From Peromyscus leucopus (Eukaryota > Chordata > Mammalia > Rodentia > Cricetidae), in the NCBI RefSeq assembly GCF_004664715.2, contig NC_051072.1, positions 34,753,642-34,817,641 on the forward strand: DNA of 64,000 bases, read 5' to 3'. Of the stretch, positions 44,682-57,411 are shown one piece after another (position 1 is the first letter of the stretch; each line of letters opens with the position of its first letter). A program made the position numbers and the translations under genes. The notes below the pieces were generated by a model, which was given only the letters and a program-made list of their open reading frames with translations, did no database searches and had not been told where the DNA came from.

Positions 44682-47433
44682 ATTTTTATGAAAAACATGA
44701 ATTGATTAAGTGTCTCATAAGACTTCAGGTTCAACAGTTTTCCTGTTTTGGCAAGCACAAGAAAAAGAACTCAGAAATGTGTCCTTGGCTCCTAGGAGAG
44801 AAGGAAGATCCAGGGCACATGGAATAAAGTGAAAGTCAATCTAATAATAAAATCATCTTTCCATCTAGTTGTCCTCTAACGTAATGGAGGGACCCGAAAC
44901 CAAACGGCAGTGGCTGAGGCATACAGGACTTGAGCTGCAAAGGGTAACTGTTCAGCATTCAGGAGTGGGAAACTGACCAGAGGAAATGGGGTTTGGGGAG
45001 ATGTCAGAAAGGTTGTAAGTCTCAGTTGCAATTGTTTTCAATAGCTTAAAAGAAGTTGTTGATGTTTAACATTAGCGGTAATAACCTAAGAAAGACCAAA
45101 TGGACACCGTGTTGAGATATTTTAGGCAGAGTCATCAAGACATGGAAAGCATACTCTATTCACACTGACTAAACCTAGCATGCTGCCAAAAAATAGGATT
45201 TGGAACGAATTTTGGACAAAAACTACTCATCTGTTTTGCAAGAAGGAATCAGAAGCACATTGGTAATCAGTAATTTTAAACTTGCCTATTAAGTCAGGAT
45301 GCTGATCGCTAACAGATGCATATAGTTGCAAAGTTCTCTAACAACATTGACAAGTCCTGCACTGCAGGGCTCTTCTTCTGCTCAGGATCTATGTTTCTGA
45401 ATTTTGAATCACGTTCAGTATTAGTTACTTTAGGTACCTTGGTTTCTCTTGACCAGTCAGATAATGATTTATAAGGAATCCCAAAGAGAGGTCCCGAGCC
45501 AGGTCTTGATATTCAAGACATTTCTTCTGAGCAATGTAGAGTGAGCACAAGGGGCTGGCGCTAAGGAGTCACTGGAAAATGCTTCGCTGTTAGACCACAG
45601 TGGAGGTGGATGTGGAAAGACCCTGAGTTTGCAGCGCAGAGGGTTGGGAGGAGGTTTTAAAGACATATTCTGAAAAGGCAAATGGGCTCTCAGGGTCCCT
45701 CACAATGCAGTTCATGACATAGGTCATTTTGGAAACTGAAAACAATGTCCTCCCTTTGTCCTGGGAAGACACACCCCAAAGCCATCAATAGATGCCTCAA
45801 AGGTGCAGACAGCACCCAACTCCATAAGCCAATGCATTGCCATCTTAACTAAGCACTTCCCAGGCACTGGGGCTGTCATTTTGGCACTACAAGGTGTGAC
45901 AACAAAGCTACCATTAATTTCTTTTTCCCTCACATTTTTTTTTTCCTTTTTCTTCACAATTTTATGGATGTAAGATTTGTTCTTACCATGGAGTGCAGCA
46001 AACATCTAATTCTTTTGGGTTCAATATTGAACTGAGAACTTCCAAGCTTTCTATTTAGAGGAAGTACTTTGCAGTTTCCCTCTGGCTTATGCAAATACAA
46101 GCACCACTACTCTGGACTGCTGTTAAATTAGCGGTACTTGAACACAAGCAAAACCCTACCTCAATACTTGAACTCTTGATCTGACGACTGAAATGACTGT
46201 TGAGTGACTAACAGAAGGACGGGAGACTGAGCAAAGATCAATGGACAAGAGGTTGATTCACATTTGTGAGCTTGATGGAGGTGGGTGAGTGGTGCGCAAT
46301 TTAGAATTTTGAGAACTGTCTGTTTCTGAAACTTTCCATTTAATATACTGGGGTCATTGGTAATTAACTGAACTATGGGGTGACTTCTGCACAAGAGAAG
46401 GAAACATGGTATGCATGCACTCTGAAGTCTTATCTAAAGGGGACAGTGACATTACAATAATGGAACAATTACACAGCCACATGAAGGAAGCTATATGTCT
46501 GCTTCATATTCTAGCAAGAACCGTAAGGAAGGAACACTACAACTACAACCAACTGTTACAGAGGCTTTTGAAGGCGCATTCAAGAAAAACTATTTCCTTC
46601 GCGAGAATGAAATCTCTAGCCTCGGTGGAAACTTACATACCACTTGGGCATGTCAATGAAGAGACCACCCCTCAGGAAGGCAGAACCACTCCCAGGAAGG
46701 TGGGTTCCCCTTCAGCCATGCTAAAAAGAGGAAAGAGGATGTACTTTTCTTTCCCAGATCTCCAGCCTCCACTAGAGGTGGAGGAAGGCGCAATCTTTTG
46801 CAGAACTGTAGCCATGATCTCAGAAGTCTGCTGGCTTTTCTGAATTACTCAGAAACGCGTAACTTTCTCTTTCCTTTTTCTATCTCTTCCCTAACACTGT
46901 GTGTTTCATCTTTCTTTTCGCCGTCCCATCATGCAGCTCTTCCGTTGGCCACATGGTTGACCTCTATGCAAGCTTAACTCAAATGGCATGGCATTCCCCG
47001 CAACGCCACCCCCTCTTTTCCATTCTCCTCCAGCCAACTGGGGAGACTTACAGATTGTAATTCTTAAATTCTACTAAAATTTTCCTTGAGCTTCAGTTTG
47101 AGTCCATTCTAAAATTCTTTTATCAATGGGACTAAGAATCCCAAGCCAGTACCCCAATTTTCCCCCCAGCTCCATAACAAGCTGACTGGTTATACTTAGT
47201 GGGTAGATATTTCTCAAAATGTGGGCTTTATTTAGGGAATTAGAAATGAACACACATATAGAAGATCCATGATTATGCAGGAAGTCTTCAAAAGAATTTT
47301 GACAATTCCCTTAGAAATCAAACTGTTTGTCTCCAAACAATGCCGGAACTATGGAAACAGACTTAAGCTGCAGAAGAATTCACCTGTGATGCTTGTATTT
47401 CTTAACTCTAGAGAGGCAAGGGGATGTCGGTTG

Positions 47434-47435
<2 letters not shown>
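44682..47435. other. Long repeat-poor unique stretch with a 145-codon open frame
   Basis: About 2.7 kb with no interspersed repeat I can identify, one of the longest such runs in the window. The plus frame 46406-46843 (MVCMHSEVLSKGDSDITIME...) has balanced composition and is not repeat-derived, but I recognise no domain. A GG-rich strand bias and no splice context argue against a gene. Repeat depletion could mean conserved regulatory DNA, or simply unrecognised old repeats. Confidence 0.4.

Positions 47436-47482
<47 letters not shown>
47436..47482. repeat. (AT)n microsatellite
   Basis: 47 nt of perfect AT alternation, fully self-complementary and cruciform-prone. Confidence 0.97.
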
Positions 47483-47486
<4 letters not shown>

Positions 47487-47906
47487 TAGGCTTGGAACTA
47501 AACTTTAGAAATTTAGCAACATCTTTATCGTGCCCCCTTGCTTTAAAAGCAACCAGGAGGCAGGCCTGAGTACATATGGCAGATGAGACAGATGAGAGTA
47601 TTTCATTCAGACCATGAACCAAACACAGATTGAAAAAGCAAATGACAGCCAATAAAGTAACAAACACACAGGCTTCCTCGCCCAAATACAACACGAGAAA
47701 GAATAAAATAAGCCGGCAAACAACGTAAAATAGATGTGAATACACTCTCTCGTTCATCCTTTCTGCCCGTCTCTTCCTTACCCCATGTGGAAGGCTTACC
47801 GACCCTTCACTCCTGCACTTTCACATAAAACACCCCCCCCCCCGTAATAACTGGTGTTCTTGGCATCCCTTTGGCATTTGGGTGGTGCCAAGGACAAACC
47901 TGACTA

Positions 47907-48080
47907 CTGTTGAGCACATTCCAAGCACTTCATATACGCTCATAAATTCATTACAAACTCACACGGAAAAGCCACCAAGGTAGGGACGTTACGCCCACCG
48001 TGTTACTCTCAAGGAAACTCGAGAACAGTGCGGTTAAATAACTCACCCTGTGCAGCGGGCAGCAAGTCTCCAGGGCTCAC
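47907..48080 (-). mobile_element. MIR SINE
   Basis: 'ccaagcacttcatatacgct', 'cataaattcattacaaactc', 'aaggaaactcgagaacagtg', 'cggttaaataactcaccctg' and 'cagcgggcagcaagtct' follow the reverse complement of MIR over most of its length. Confidence 0.78.
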
Positions 48081-50655
48081 ACTTAGTCACACTGTGAATC
48101 AGTTCTTGCCACAAGTGTTTTCACTTACTGATGAATTATTTTACCATCCTTCAGAACACTTCATTGAGGTGATGGGTGGGTGGGGGGGATATTTATATCC
48201 CATGTGCAAGGTCCCAGGCTCCCTCCCTAGTGTATTTGTTTACGCACATAGACACACAAAGAAAACCTCACCAATTAAGACTGTTTCAGATTGCATCTCC
48301 TGAGTTCTAATCAACTCCTTCCCATAGGCGCCTGGTGTCATGGCTTGTCTTAGCACACACACACCCTTTACTATCAGATTAGCCACTTATTTCTGGGTTA
48401 TCATCGAGGTACCATTTCACATACATCCCTGGATAATAGTGTTATATTCCAAAGTATCCTAGAAACATTAAAATCAAAGTTCTCAAACTCTCTGACCATG
48501 ACAAGTAACTCCGTAGCAGGAATGAGAGGATGAGAATGAGGAAAGGCAAGTGTGTCCTCTTAAGGTAGGTGGACAGGGTCGTGGCACATGGCTGTCCTCA
48601 CATTCCCACTCCAGACTTGCAGAAGTACTAACACCACTAACCGCACTGTGAGAACTGTGGAGAGGGGTCAAACCTTTGTACCCAAAGCTCTGGGCTCTGA
48701 CGTCCAAAACTTTAAAAGTACAGAACAAACCCATCATGCTTCTGACCTCTGTATTCTGGCATCATACAAGGTGAAGTTCTCAGAGTTAGGGAACATGGCC
48801 TCTGGTCAGTAACCAGGACTTTCCTTCACACTGTCATGTTGACACATTTCTTCACCAGAGCCAGAGACTAGCCGTCAGCGAGCGCGGCACTTCTCCCAGA
48901 TGGGACAAGTCACAGGGGCGTATTTCGATTGCAACTTTGTCATGTGAGTGAGAGAAACTCTGGAGCTGGTTCCCCGTCCCTGGGATAACCTTTGATTTTG
49001 TCATTTTTCCCAAACGTCGGTCAACTTTTCCAGAGAATCCTTTTGATGAACTGGTCTTCTTTTCACTCCAGGTGAAAAACTAAAGCTTGTTAGTAAGTTG
49101 CTGTCGCCAATTGGAGACCATTTTGCATTTCTATTGCATATTTTGACATTGTCATTTCAGTCTTAAGGCTGACTGAGAAACAATCTTTTCTTTTAAATAT
49201 AAGATAAACAAACAATAAAAATTAAATCTATATAAGGTACTTCAATGTTCTGAAAATGGCCTGAACATCATTAGTATATCCTAGAGACATGTATGCTTTA
49301 GTAGGAACAAATCTTCTGAGTTTGTAAAATAAAAAAAAATATTTTTGAGTTATAAATATGTACATCCCCTCACACACATACACACACACCTCCTAATTCC
49401 TACTAATATTTGGCAGCCTAAATGAAAGTCCCTTTTGTATTTCTCCATATTTATCATCATTGTTGAATTGTCCACTCACAACAAAAAGTTGCTTTCAACT
49501 TTTTAATCAATTGAGAAGTGATATATTGTCATGAACTTTAAATTTGTCCCTACTGTTTTTCTTCACTGATCAACCAAAATTACTAGTTATTAGCTCTCCA
49601 TAAAAATGACACACTTCTATCTTTTTGTTTATTTGTTTAAATATACTTATGCTTTTTTAAAAGAACATCATTATCCACCAGTATTAATATGTTTTGTTAT
49701 GCAATGTCCTGTGTTTTCAAGCTTCCTATCATGCTTGATAGATACCTGTTTCAGAAGACAGTGCCCTGAGTTCTCCTCCATCATAGCATTAAGACGTATA
49801 ACCCAACAGGACTGGCTGCATAAACTGCCTTGTCTTTAGCCTAGGAGAGGGAACTTAGCAAGGGCCAGGCTCATTTGTCACAGGAACAATAACCAATGAC
49901 AATAATCATTGTGTTTCTAAGGCTCGTGACTTCATTAGGTCAAACACAGTAAATAATATTAAAAGTTGAGGTTAACTATCAGCCTTATATGCCATGAGTA
50001 GGTTCTCAGGTCCCTGCACGGCACACGCGGGGAGAAGATCTCCTGACTCAGCTTGGTGATGTTGCAACAGTTTCAGTCATCACAACTCTGAACAAATGAA
50101 AAGTTCTTCCTGGGTTCCTTGTCCACCCTGGAGCGGAGGTGAGGGAAAAGGAGAGCAGGGCTGACTGGAGATTCTCTTCACTCTTCCTTCACAGTGGGGA
50201 GTGGGCAGGGGAAGACGGGAGCAACAGGGGTCGGGGTGGGGGTGGGGTGGGGTGAAGACAAATATTTACATCTTCAACCCGCGGCGGAGAATGACAACTG
50301 GTTCGAAGTCATTTGCATTCTTTTAGAAGACCCGAGTTAAAAAGGAAAGCTTTCCTTAAAGAAAAAACACACCACTCCAGTTCTTTCTTTGGGGGGCAAA
50401 TGCACCAAGGCTCAAAGTAGCCAGAAGGGAAGGATGGCAGTTAAACAATACACACACAGCAAAAGCAAAACAGTCACCTGACATTTACCAATTTACTCGC
50501 AAAGTGCCAAGACCATGTCCTAAAGGAAAACAAGACTGATTCTTCAACGGATAAACTGTAGACAGAAAACACTGAAAACATCGCTCTAAAAAAACCATTA
50601 AGTTAGGCAGTGATCTAATCGATAATGTCACTGCAAGATAGTCTCATTTTTTTTT
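48081..50655. other. Long unique stretch
   Basis: About 2.5 kb with no recognised SINE or LINE. Contains a G4-type run at 50227-50254 (GGGG, GGGG, GGGGG, GGGG, GGGG with short loops) and AT-rich DNA at 49.2-49.7 kb. No exon recognised. Confidence 0.4.
50227..50254 (+). other. G-quadruplex motif
   Basis: Five G-runs of four or five with T or TC loops. Confidence 0.8.
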
Positions 50656-50755
50656 TTTTTTAGCAAAATAAAATATGCTTCCACTGGAATAATCTACAGA
50701 ATCAGTTGGCAAGACAAGAGAACCAACCTCCGTTATCTGAAAGATACTGATTTGT

Positions 50756-50935
50756 GATTGTGTGTGTGCTCGCGCGTGCGTGTGCATGCACGTGGAGGTA
50801 AGTGGACAACTTTGGGCATTGTCCCCCAGGAGGCACCCATTCACTCTGCTTTTTGGAGACAAGGTCTCTACTGGCCTAGAGCTCAGTGAGTTATCCAGTA
50901 TCAAGTGGTCAGCTCTAAAAACATACACACATAAG
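50756..50935 (-). mobile_element. B4 SINE 3' part
   Basis: (GT)/(GC)-rich start 'gtgtgtgtgctcgcgcgtgc', then 'ggaggtaagtggacaacttt', 'gggcattgtcccccaggagg', 'ggagacaaggtctctactgg' and 'cctagagctcagtgagttat' match the reversed 3' part of B4. The ID half is missing. Confidence 0.78.
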
Positions 50936-51312
50936 CAACACTAACCAAGCTTAACAAGCCGTACTTACATATTTATCCCTTTATATGTGTAACAATAATT
51001 AATAACTAAAGAGGCTATGAATTTGAGAGGGAGTGAGTCTACACAGGAGAGGTTCGAGGGATAAGAGAGAAGAAAATTATTTAATTATGCTTTAATTACA
51101 TCAGAAAAAAAAAAAAAAAAAGACTTGCCTGGTTACAAATTTGGGAAAGGGAAGTTGAAACATTCCCTCTATTAAGGAAATGCAGCAGAGGAAATGTGTC
51201 AAAGGAGCTTTAAGGTTTTTTTTTTAATCAATTCATTTCAGAGAGTGTAAATTTGCAGTATCTGCATGTTTCTACAGTTATTAACAAAATCACTTTGTAT
51301 AAATATAACCAT

Positions 51313-51447
51313 AGGACCACTGAGATAGCTTGGTGGTAAGAGCCAAGCCTGATGATGAGTTGATCACTGGGACTCACAGGGTGAAAGTTAAGAACTGACT
51401 GCCATTGACTGTCTTCAACTTCCACAGGGCAGTTGTAGCATGCCTAT

Positions 51448-51492
<45 letters not shown>

Positions 51493-51512
51493 AAATACAC
51501 AAATAAGACACA
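51313..51512 (+). mobile_element. tRNA-derived SINE with (CA)n tail
   Basis: 'accactgagatagcttggtg', 'gtaagagccaagcctgatga', 'gaactgactgccattgactg', 'tcttcaacttccacagggca', then (CA)20 at 51450-51490 and AATAAATACACAAATAAG. B3-like; diverged head. Confidence 0.72.
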
Positions 51513-51998
51513 GAAAAACAATCCACAGATTTAAAATACACTGTTTATATCGCTGCCTAAAGTGGTATGCATATGTTATAAAATCCTTTTATAATATTTA
51601 GATACTCTCAATCAAATATGTTCCTCTGGAAGACATATGAGGAACAACATTATTCATTCCCTTAGATAAGCACATATCACAATCTCAACAAGTGAAGATT
51701 CATGAGTTGTCAACATGCTCACTGAATTGGTTTTTGTTGTTACATGCATCCAGCTGAAGTTTCTCTTGTTTTGATTTCAGTTCCCTGACTCTTACTTGCT
51801 TACCTTTTCCTTCACACTCAAAGACAGTAAGTTTTACCTTGAATGATGGAGGACTTGTATTAATATTTACTAATATGGAAGTGAAGATACAGAAAGACAG
51901 GTTAAATGAGAAACAAAACAAGGCTGAAAATTAATGATAGGAGGTTAATTTCACGTTTAAAATTACAAGTATGCAAGACAGACTTCAAGAGAAAAAGA

Positions 51999-52089
51999 TT
52001 TTTTTTTTTTTTTTTTAGGACAGAATGTGGAACCTAGGGGCCTTATGCATTCTAAGCAAGTATGTACTACTGAGCTGTATGGCCAGCCC
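51999..52089 (-). mobile_element. ID SINE with 18-nt T tail
   Basis: T18 (51999-52016), 'tgtggaacctaggggcctta', 'tgcattctaagcaagtatgt' and 'actactgagctgtatggcca' are reversed ID with its oligo-A tail. Confidence 0.82.
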
Positions 52090-52334
52090 TAGGTATTCAT
52101 CTGAAATACTTAAACATCTATGTGTTATTTTTTTTAAAAATTGTCATACTTTAGGTAGTCTGAAATTAAGCTTTAAAATCTTCAAATAATGCTTGTGGAT
52201 ATTAGAACAACAGAATTTGAAGTTAGGAGGCCTTTAAATACTGCTACCTTAATCATTTTACCACTGACACAGGAAAAATTTCAGATGATAACACACTTAG
52301 GTTTGCCTTAATACTAAATAAAATATTTATTATA

Positions 52335-52560
52335 GATTTATACATAGTACAAGTGTGTCTCTGCATTTTCTTGAAGTTCCCTGATTTTGAATTCTTTGTC
52401 AGGCAGTTCATCCATCTCCATTTCTTCAGGGTAATCTCTGGCAATAGATTGCCCATCTAGTGCCATGTTTCCCTGGACAATCTTGTTCCTGTGGTTATGG
52501 GCCAGTGTCTGTATCTGCGCACTGGATGATGTACTTATGCCAGTTCTCATAGATTGGCTT
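52335..52560 (-). mobile_element. LINE ORF1-like remnant
   Basis: A minus frame (52338-52550) contains EEMEMDELPDKEFKIRELQE, similar in kind to the acidic 'LP(E/D)KEFK' start of L1-type ORF1 proteins. Flanks are diverged. I cannot name the family, and a chance match remains possible. Confidence 0.35.
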
Positions 52561-53044
52561 TATCTGGGAATGTTCCTCAGTAGTAATCATATCCAGAGTT
52601 TCTGGGCAGGCCCTCTGGGATCATCCCTAAGCCCGAGATTACCACGGCACCAGCCCAGAATTCTGTGGCCACCGAAGCTGGCACAGTACTCAACTAAAAA
52701 TTCAGGGTAACTGAGGCTGACACAGCCCTGGGGCCTGCTTCTGCTGAGGACTGTCAAGAGCTGAAGGTTTCTGTATTGAGCCAGACTAAAGATTCAATGT
52801 GCTTTGAAAGAAGTTTGAGTTCTTTCTCGACCCTGGGCATGTCTGGAGCTCAGGTTAGAAGTGGTGTTCTATAATCAAAGGCTATGGGAGTCTGCTCATT
52901 GCTAGACGTTTAGTGTGGTGGGCTTGGTGTTATGATTCAGGAAAAAGTCCTACACTTATTTCCAACTGTTTCCACAGTAAGCACTCTCCATACCACACTA
53001 TAGATAGAGGAAGGGAATTGAGGTAATGTGAAACTGTCCTCCCT

Positions 53045-53345
53045 ACTGTAGTGAGTAGCCACTCCAGCTTTGGTCTGGAAGTTCCAATCCCCACTGAGGT
53101 TTTGGTAACTATCACGGCACAAGGCGGGGCCAGGGGAGGGCCTGAAGACCCGAGATTGGGACGTGCCTTGCTCTCTTGCTGCTGGGAGCTCGCATGCAAG
53201 AGGTGGACGGAGGAGCGTTCTCCAGAGAACACCGCCAAACTACTGCTGCGTCTTTCCCAGAACCCTCAACCTACCTATTCCTTCATTTGTAAGTTATGCC
53301 ATTAAATAAATCTCCTTTTAACTACATGGAGTGGCCTTAATAATT
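53045..53345 (+). mobile_element. Possible LTR-like terminus
   Basis: GC-rich stretch (caaggcggggccaggggagg, gggacgtgccttgctctctt) ending in 'gccattaaataaatctcctt' (AATAAA) and 'ggagtggccttaataatttc'. The layout resembles an LTR U3-R-U5 with its polyadenylation signal. Boundaries and duplications were not found; it could also be the 3' end of an unannotated transcript. Confidence 0.25.
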
Positions 53346-53591
53346 TCACCAATACCCTACCTTCTCCCATGCATCCTAATTTCCTTATTTGTGATGAATT
53401 TCCTGGTTCCCTTACTTGCTGTGAGGATGTTTTTAAACACAGACAGCTGTTGAAAATGATATTTCTATGAGATCATTTCTATGAGCCCTAGTCTACCTTG
53501 TTACCACACTGTTCTGCCCTCTGCTCCCTTCATTGAGAGAAAACGTAGCTTATTATGTATGTGTGTGCAAGACAGATATCTCTTCCTTTCT

Positions 53592-53720
53592 TTGGTATGA
53601 GACAAAGTCTTAGACAGCCCAGGCTGACCTGGACCGTCGCGTTCTGGACTCCCGGTCCTCTTGCCTAAGCCTCTGGAATGCTGGGATTACAGGCAAATAC
53701 CAACCACCATTTCTGGTTTT
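53592..53720 (-). mobile_element. Old B1 SINE
   Basis: 'tgagacaaagtcttagacag', 'cccaggctgacctggaccgt', 'cctcttgcctaagcctctgg', 'aatgctgggattacaggcaa' and 'ccaaccaccatttctggtt' match an old B1 in reverse. Confidence 0.82.
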
Positions 53721-54215
53721 ACATCCTGTTCTCTTTCCGTTTCTTCCAAATACTTGTCCCTCCCTGTCATGTAGTCCCTATAAAAACCATTGTGAGGCAC
53801 AGAGTACGTAGATGTTAGCAGATGAGGGGAAACCATCAGATGCCTGAGATTATGGAACTAACAAGTACAGGACTATCACAATGATCAACCCCCTCAAAAT
53901 GTCACCTGTATGTTGACACAGCCCGAGCGCTCACAAACACCTTGTGCACCATCACATTCTTGAAATTCTTCATTTTTGAACATGGAGCCACATGTCTTCA
54001 ATTTATTTTAGGTGCAAAAAATTTATGTAGCATTTCTGTGACCTCATGTTTAACACTCTCCTCATCAAAGTATATAAATTTATTTCTAGATAGGCACTGA
54101 GTACAACTAGTCAGGGTCCTGTGTCCTTTCTCAGGCTCCCTTCCCTTGTCATTGCTTGCTGAAAAGCTTTTCACTGCACACTAACTCCTCACTCAAATTT
54201 TTAAACTCCATTTAA
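53721..54215. other. Unique non-coding stretch
   Basis: No repeat family or exon recognised. Confidence 0.4.
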
Positions 54216-54330
54216 AAGTTTTATTTACCTATTTTATGTTAATGGGTGTTTTGCTTACATGTATGTGCACCACATGTGTGCAATGTCTACAGAGGCCTGA
54301 AGAGGGTGTCGGATCCCCGGAAATGAATTA
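54216..54330 (-). mobile_element. B2 SINE 3' half
   Basis: 'ttatgttaatgggtgttttg', 'cttacatgtatgtgcaccac' and 'gaagagggtgtcggatcccc' are the reversed 3' half of B2. The tRNA-like head is missing. Confidence 0.9.
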
Positions 54331-54719
54331 ATCTCCTATTTTTAATGATAAACTCCTCATACTATGTTTCCATAGACAATACGTTCTCATTGCTTCTCTG
54401 AGCAGCCAAATACTAATTAGTATCTTGAAGATATGGAACCAGGAATATTAAGATATGTTTGAGAAGGAGAGAACATTTTTCAGAGAGCTAGGGTCTTGGA
54501 AAAACCCAATGGCTACCAAAGCCAACCTGCACCAATGGTTTTGGGGCTCTTGTTTAGAGAATTGGAAGAAGGAAATTTACAGATCACAGAGGGCTGAGCT
54601 CCATGTGGGATCATAGGAGGGAAAGAAGAAGAAAGGGGAGAGGAAGAGAGAAGGGAGGAATGCAAGCAAGTGCATACTCAGCAAATGGGCAGGGTCCCAG
54701 GAACAGGATACAAACACAC

Positions 54720-54790
54720 AGGATCTTACTAAGTAGATCAGGCTGGCCTCGAACTCACAGAGATCTGCCGTACTCTACCTCATGTGTCAG
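54720..54790 (-). mobile_element. B1 SINE fragment
   Basis: 'gatcaggctggcctcgaact', 'cacagagatctgccgtactc' and a short diverged end. Only the middle of B1 remains. Confidence 0.75.
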
Positions 54791-55754
54791 CACGGCAGTC
54801 TGGGGTTTTTTAGAGTACTTATGGCAGACTCCAGAGTGAGGTGTTTTGGGTAGGGGAGGATCAGCCGGTCCCTCTAGTCAGTTCACCCAGGTGTCCACAT
54901 GTTCTCTAAGGACCAGTGTGCAGTCAGGAACAGCTATTAGGCAGATGTGCTCCTGGGGAGAACCGGGGAGAAACAGGAAGCAGAGCTCTCTCCCGGTTTT
55001 CCTGCCTCCAGCAATGACATTCTCAGAACTCCTGCTTTAGGGTTCCCATCCCTCTGAAAATACTCCCCGTTTTACATTTACAGCCTCCTATCGCCCTATC
55101 CCCCCCTCCAAAACAACTTTCTCAGAATGAAGAAAGATCAGCTTTCAGGCTGGAATGACCAGCCCTTCCAATGAGTGCCGGCCAAGGTAACAGCAAGTGA
55201 ACTCGTCAACCCCTTCACATGAGCTGCTTCTTCCTCAAGTCCTGGCACTTGGGTTGACCTGTCTCTCTCTGTCTCTGTCTCTGTCTCTGCCCAGAGCAGC
55301 ATCAGGCTCTCTGCTGGAACTGAAATAAAATACCCTCACAACAATGAGAACATGAACGCATGTGGAATGTTCATCAATACATGTGACCTCTGAATCCCGC
55401 CCTCAAACACCAAGAACGGCTTTAAGGCTGACATATTCTAACACAGAGTGTGTGTCTATTCACATACAAACATGGACACCCTGGCCAGGCCTTTTTATTA
55501 ACTTCCCATGAACCGAAGAGGCGGAGTGAGGGCCCAGGGTGTGTTAGTCAGTCTCTTCTGTATGGCACCATCTATCAGGCTCTGCTGGCATGCAGGGGCC
55601 AGGGCAGAGGCGATTCTATTCCAGGAGCAGACAGAGCTCCTCTGATTGACCGGGGTGCAGGCGGGATGCCCCGGCTATTGTGAGGGCTTGACTTCTGGCT
55701 GTGCTGTCACCAGACCAGGTCGACATTCCCACACCACCCAGGAGGAGCATGCAG
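54791..55754. other. Unique stretch with a (TCTCTG)n run
   Basis: A short (CTCTGT)n array lies at 55261-55289. GC rises toward 55.5-55.75 kb. Frames of 64-77 codons are unremarkable. Confidence 0.4.
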
Positions 55755-55779
55755 CGGCGGCGGCGGCGGCGGCGGCGGC
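55755..55779. repeat. (CGG)8 trinucleotide repeat
   Basis: About eight perfect CGG units preceded by GCAG and followed by TG. On the minus strand they read as ten alanines (with flanking codons) inside a 129-codon frame (55675-56064). Such repeats are mostly found in CpG-rich 5' UTRs and first exons. About 20 CpG in 480 bp surround it, half from the repeat itself. Confidence 0.93.
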
Positions 55780-57411
55780 TGTTTCAGGGGAATCAGCGCC
55801 TCTGTGAAAGAAACCCTCCCAAGAGGCGGAATGGAAAAAGGAGCCCGAAGCCGTAACTGGGGTCCTTTGAAAAGTAGGTTTCAAAGGCCTCCTTCCCTTC
55901 CCATTCCATCTGCTCTCTAACCCTTCCATTAACTCCCAGAGCCTCTCCTCCTTGCTCCCCTTCCACAGAACTTCAGCGAGAGACAAAAGACACTCAGTGG
56001 AAATGGAATGGGCCGGAGAATGGCTGAGGCAGAGCTGAGGGGTTAAATGAATAAATCTCCACATTTCCTAGACAGGCAGACCCCCGTAAACCACCACAAT
56101 TCACAGATACTTTTAAAGTGAAAACCAGAGACAACGTCCTTTAAAGTGGGCAGAAGGCTGGGAGCCTCAGTGAGTAGACTGACTGGCTGCCTGATGAAGA
56201 GCACGTTTCTCACGTTCCCCCCAGCACCTGACAATGTAAAAATGATCTCAAATGGGTATTTTTTTTTCCCCCTGTGAATTTCACATTTGAGCTTTAGTGA
56301 ACTGATTGATAATTGGTCACCTTTTGTCTTTTTCAGTGTGGCATTTAAGTCTTTAATTTGGCGTTTCCTGTAGTCTGTAGTAGGATATATGCTGTTTTAA
56401 ACCCAAGGATTTCAGACATAGATGGTGGGTAAAGATCTGTGAACCAGAAGTAAATTCGTATAAGGAACATACAAAAAAGACTGTTCTTCAGTCAGACTTA
56501 AGCCATTACTTTTTTCTATGGAAGAAAAGGCACAAGTTAAGAAAAAGGCACGTCAAAGACCTTCTGCCCAAATGTGCGTCTCCATGAAATTTCCTGCTGA
56601 GTGCATATGAATGCACTGGGACCTGGGAAAAGGATCCAAATAGGATTTCAAACATCCAAAAATTTTAACTCAAACATTTAGGTATTTCACCATGCTGCTC
56701 TTCATTCATTCACTGATTTTTTGTTTTTGTCTTAGTTTAAAGAGATGCTAAACAAAAGAAGGCAAGCTCCACATGTATTTACATTCCAAAACTAAGCTGC
56801 CCTCACCATCCCCCAAGTCTGTCCTCCCTTCAGAGCTAAACAAACCGTAAAGTCTAGCCCTCCATGGAGGACGGGAAGCCACAAGCATGGTCAGAAAGTC
56901 CTCTCTTCCTCAGCAAAGCAGAACTAAACAGCGTGCTGGTTAATACACTCTAGTCCCTTTCTGGTTTATGATTTGTGCACTTGAAGATATTATCTGCCCA
57001 GAAGACCAAGAAACAAGACCCGAGTCTGTAAGAATCTGGTATGATTGCCCACCCATTCAATGGTGTTTGGTCAATGAAATGCTTCTGGCATCTTCACTAA
57101 CAATTTTAATAAAAACAGTAACTTATAAAATTAAATAATTTATGATGAAAAATACAGAATACTAAATTCTAAATACCAAATTTCTAAATCCCCGAATAAG
57201 AACCCTGACTGAGATAAACATTTTAATTTTGGTTACAGGGCTTTTAACCCAGCTAAAAAGTACGTAAATCTGTTATCTAACAGTAAAGTTGTTTGTGTGG
57301 ATCTCTGTAAGACCTTATCCATGCACATCAAAGTACTGAGCAGGTCAGCTTTTGTCTGTGTACCTTCACACTGGCTTGGGAATTAGACTGATGCACTTAC
57401 CTGGTATTCTT
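55780..57411. other. Long unique stretch
   Basis: About 1.6 kb without a recognised interspersed repeat; AT-rich after 56.25 kb. No exon recognised. Candidate for conserved non-coding DNA only by absence of repeats. Confidence 0.35.

Noticed and set aside
46406..46843. 145-codon plus frame as a gene or processed pseudogene
   Set aside because: No domain, poly-A remnant, target-site duplication or splice signals that I can see; kept only as a note in the repeat-poor interval.
55675..56064. Calling a gene from the polyalanine frame
   Set aside because: The alanine run is simply the CGG repeat; the rest has no known motif. Kept as a finding to test, not as a CDS.
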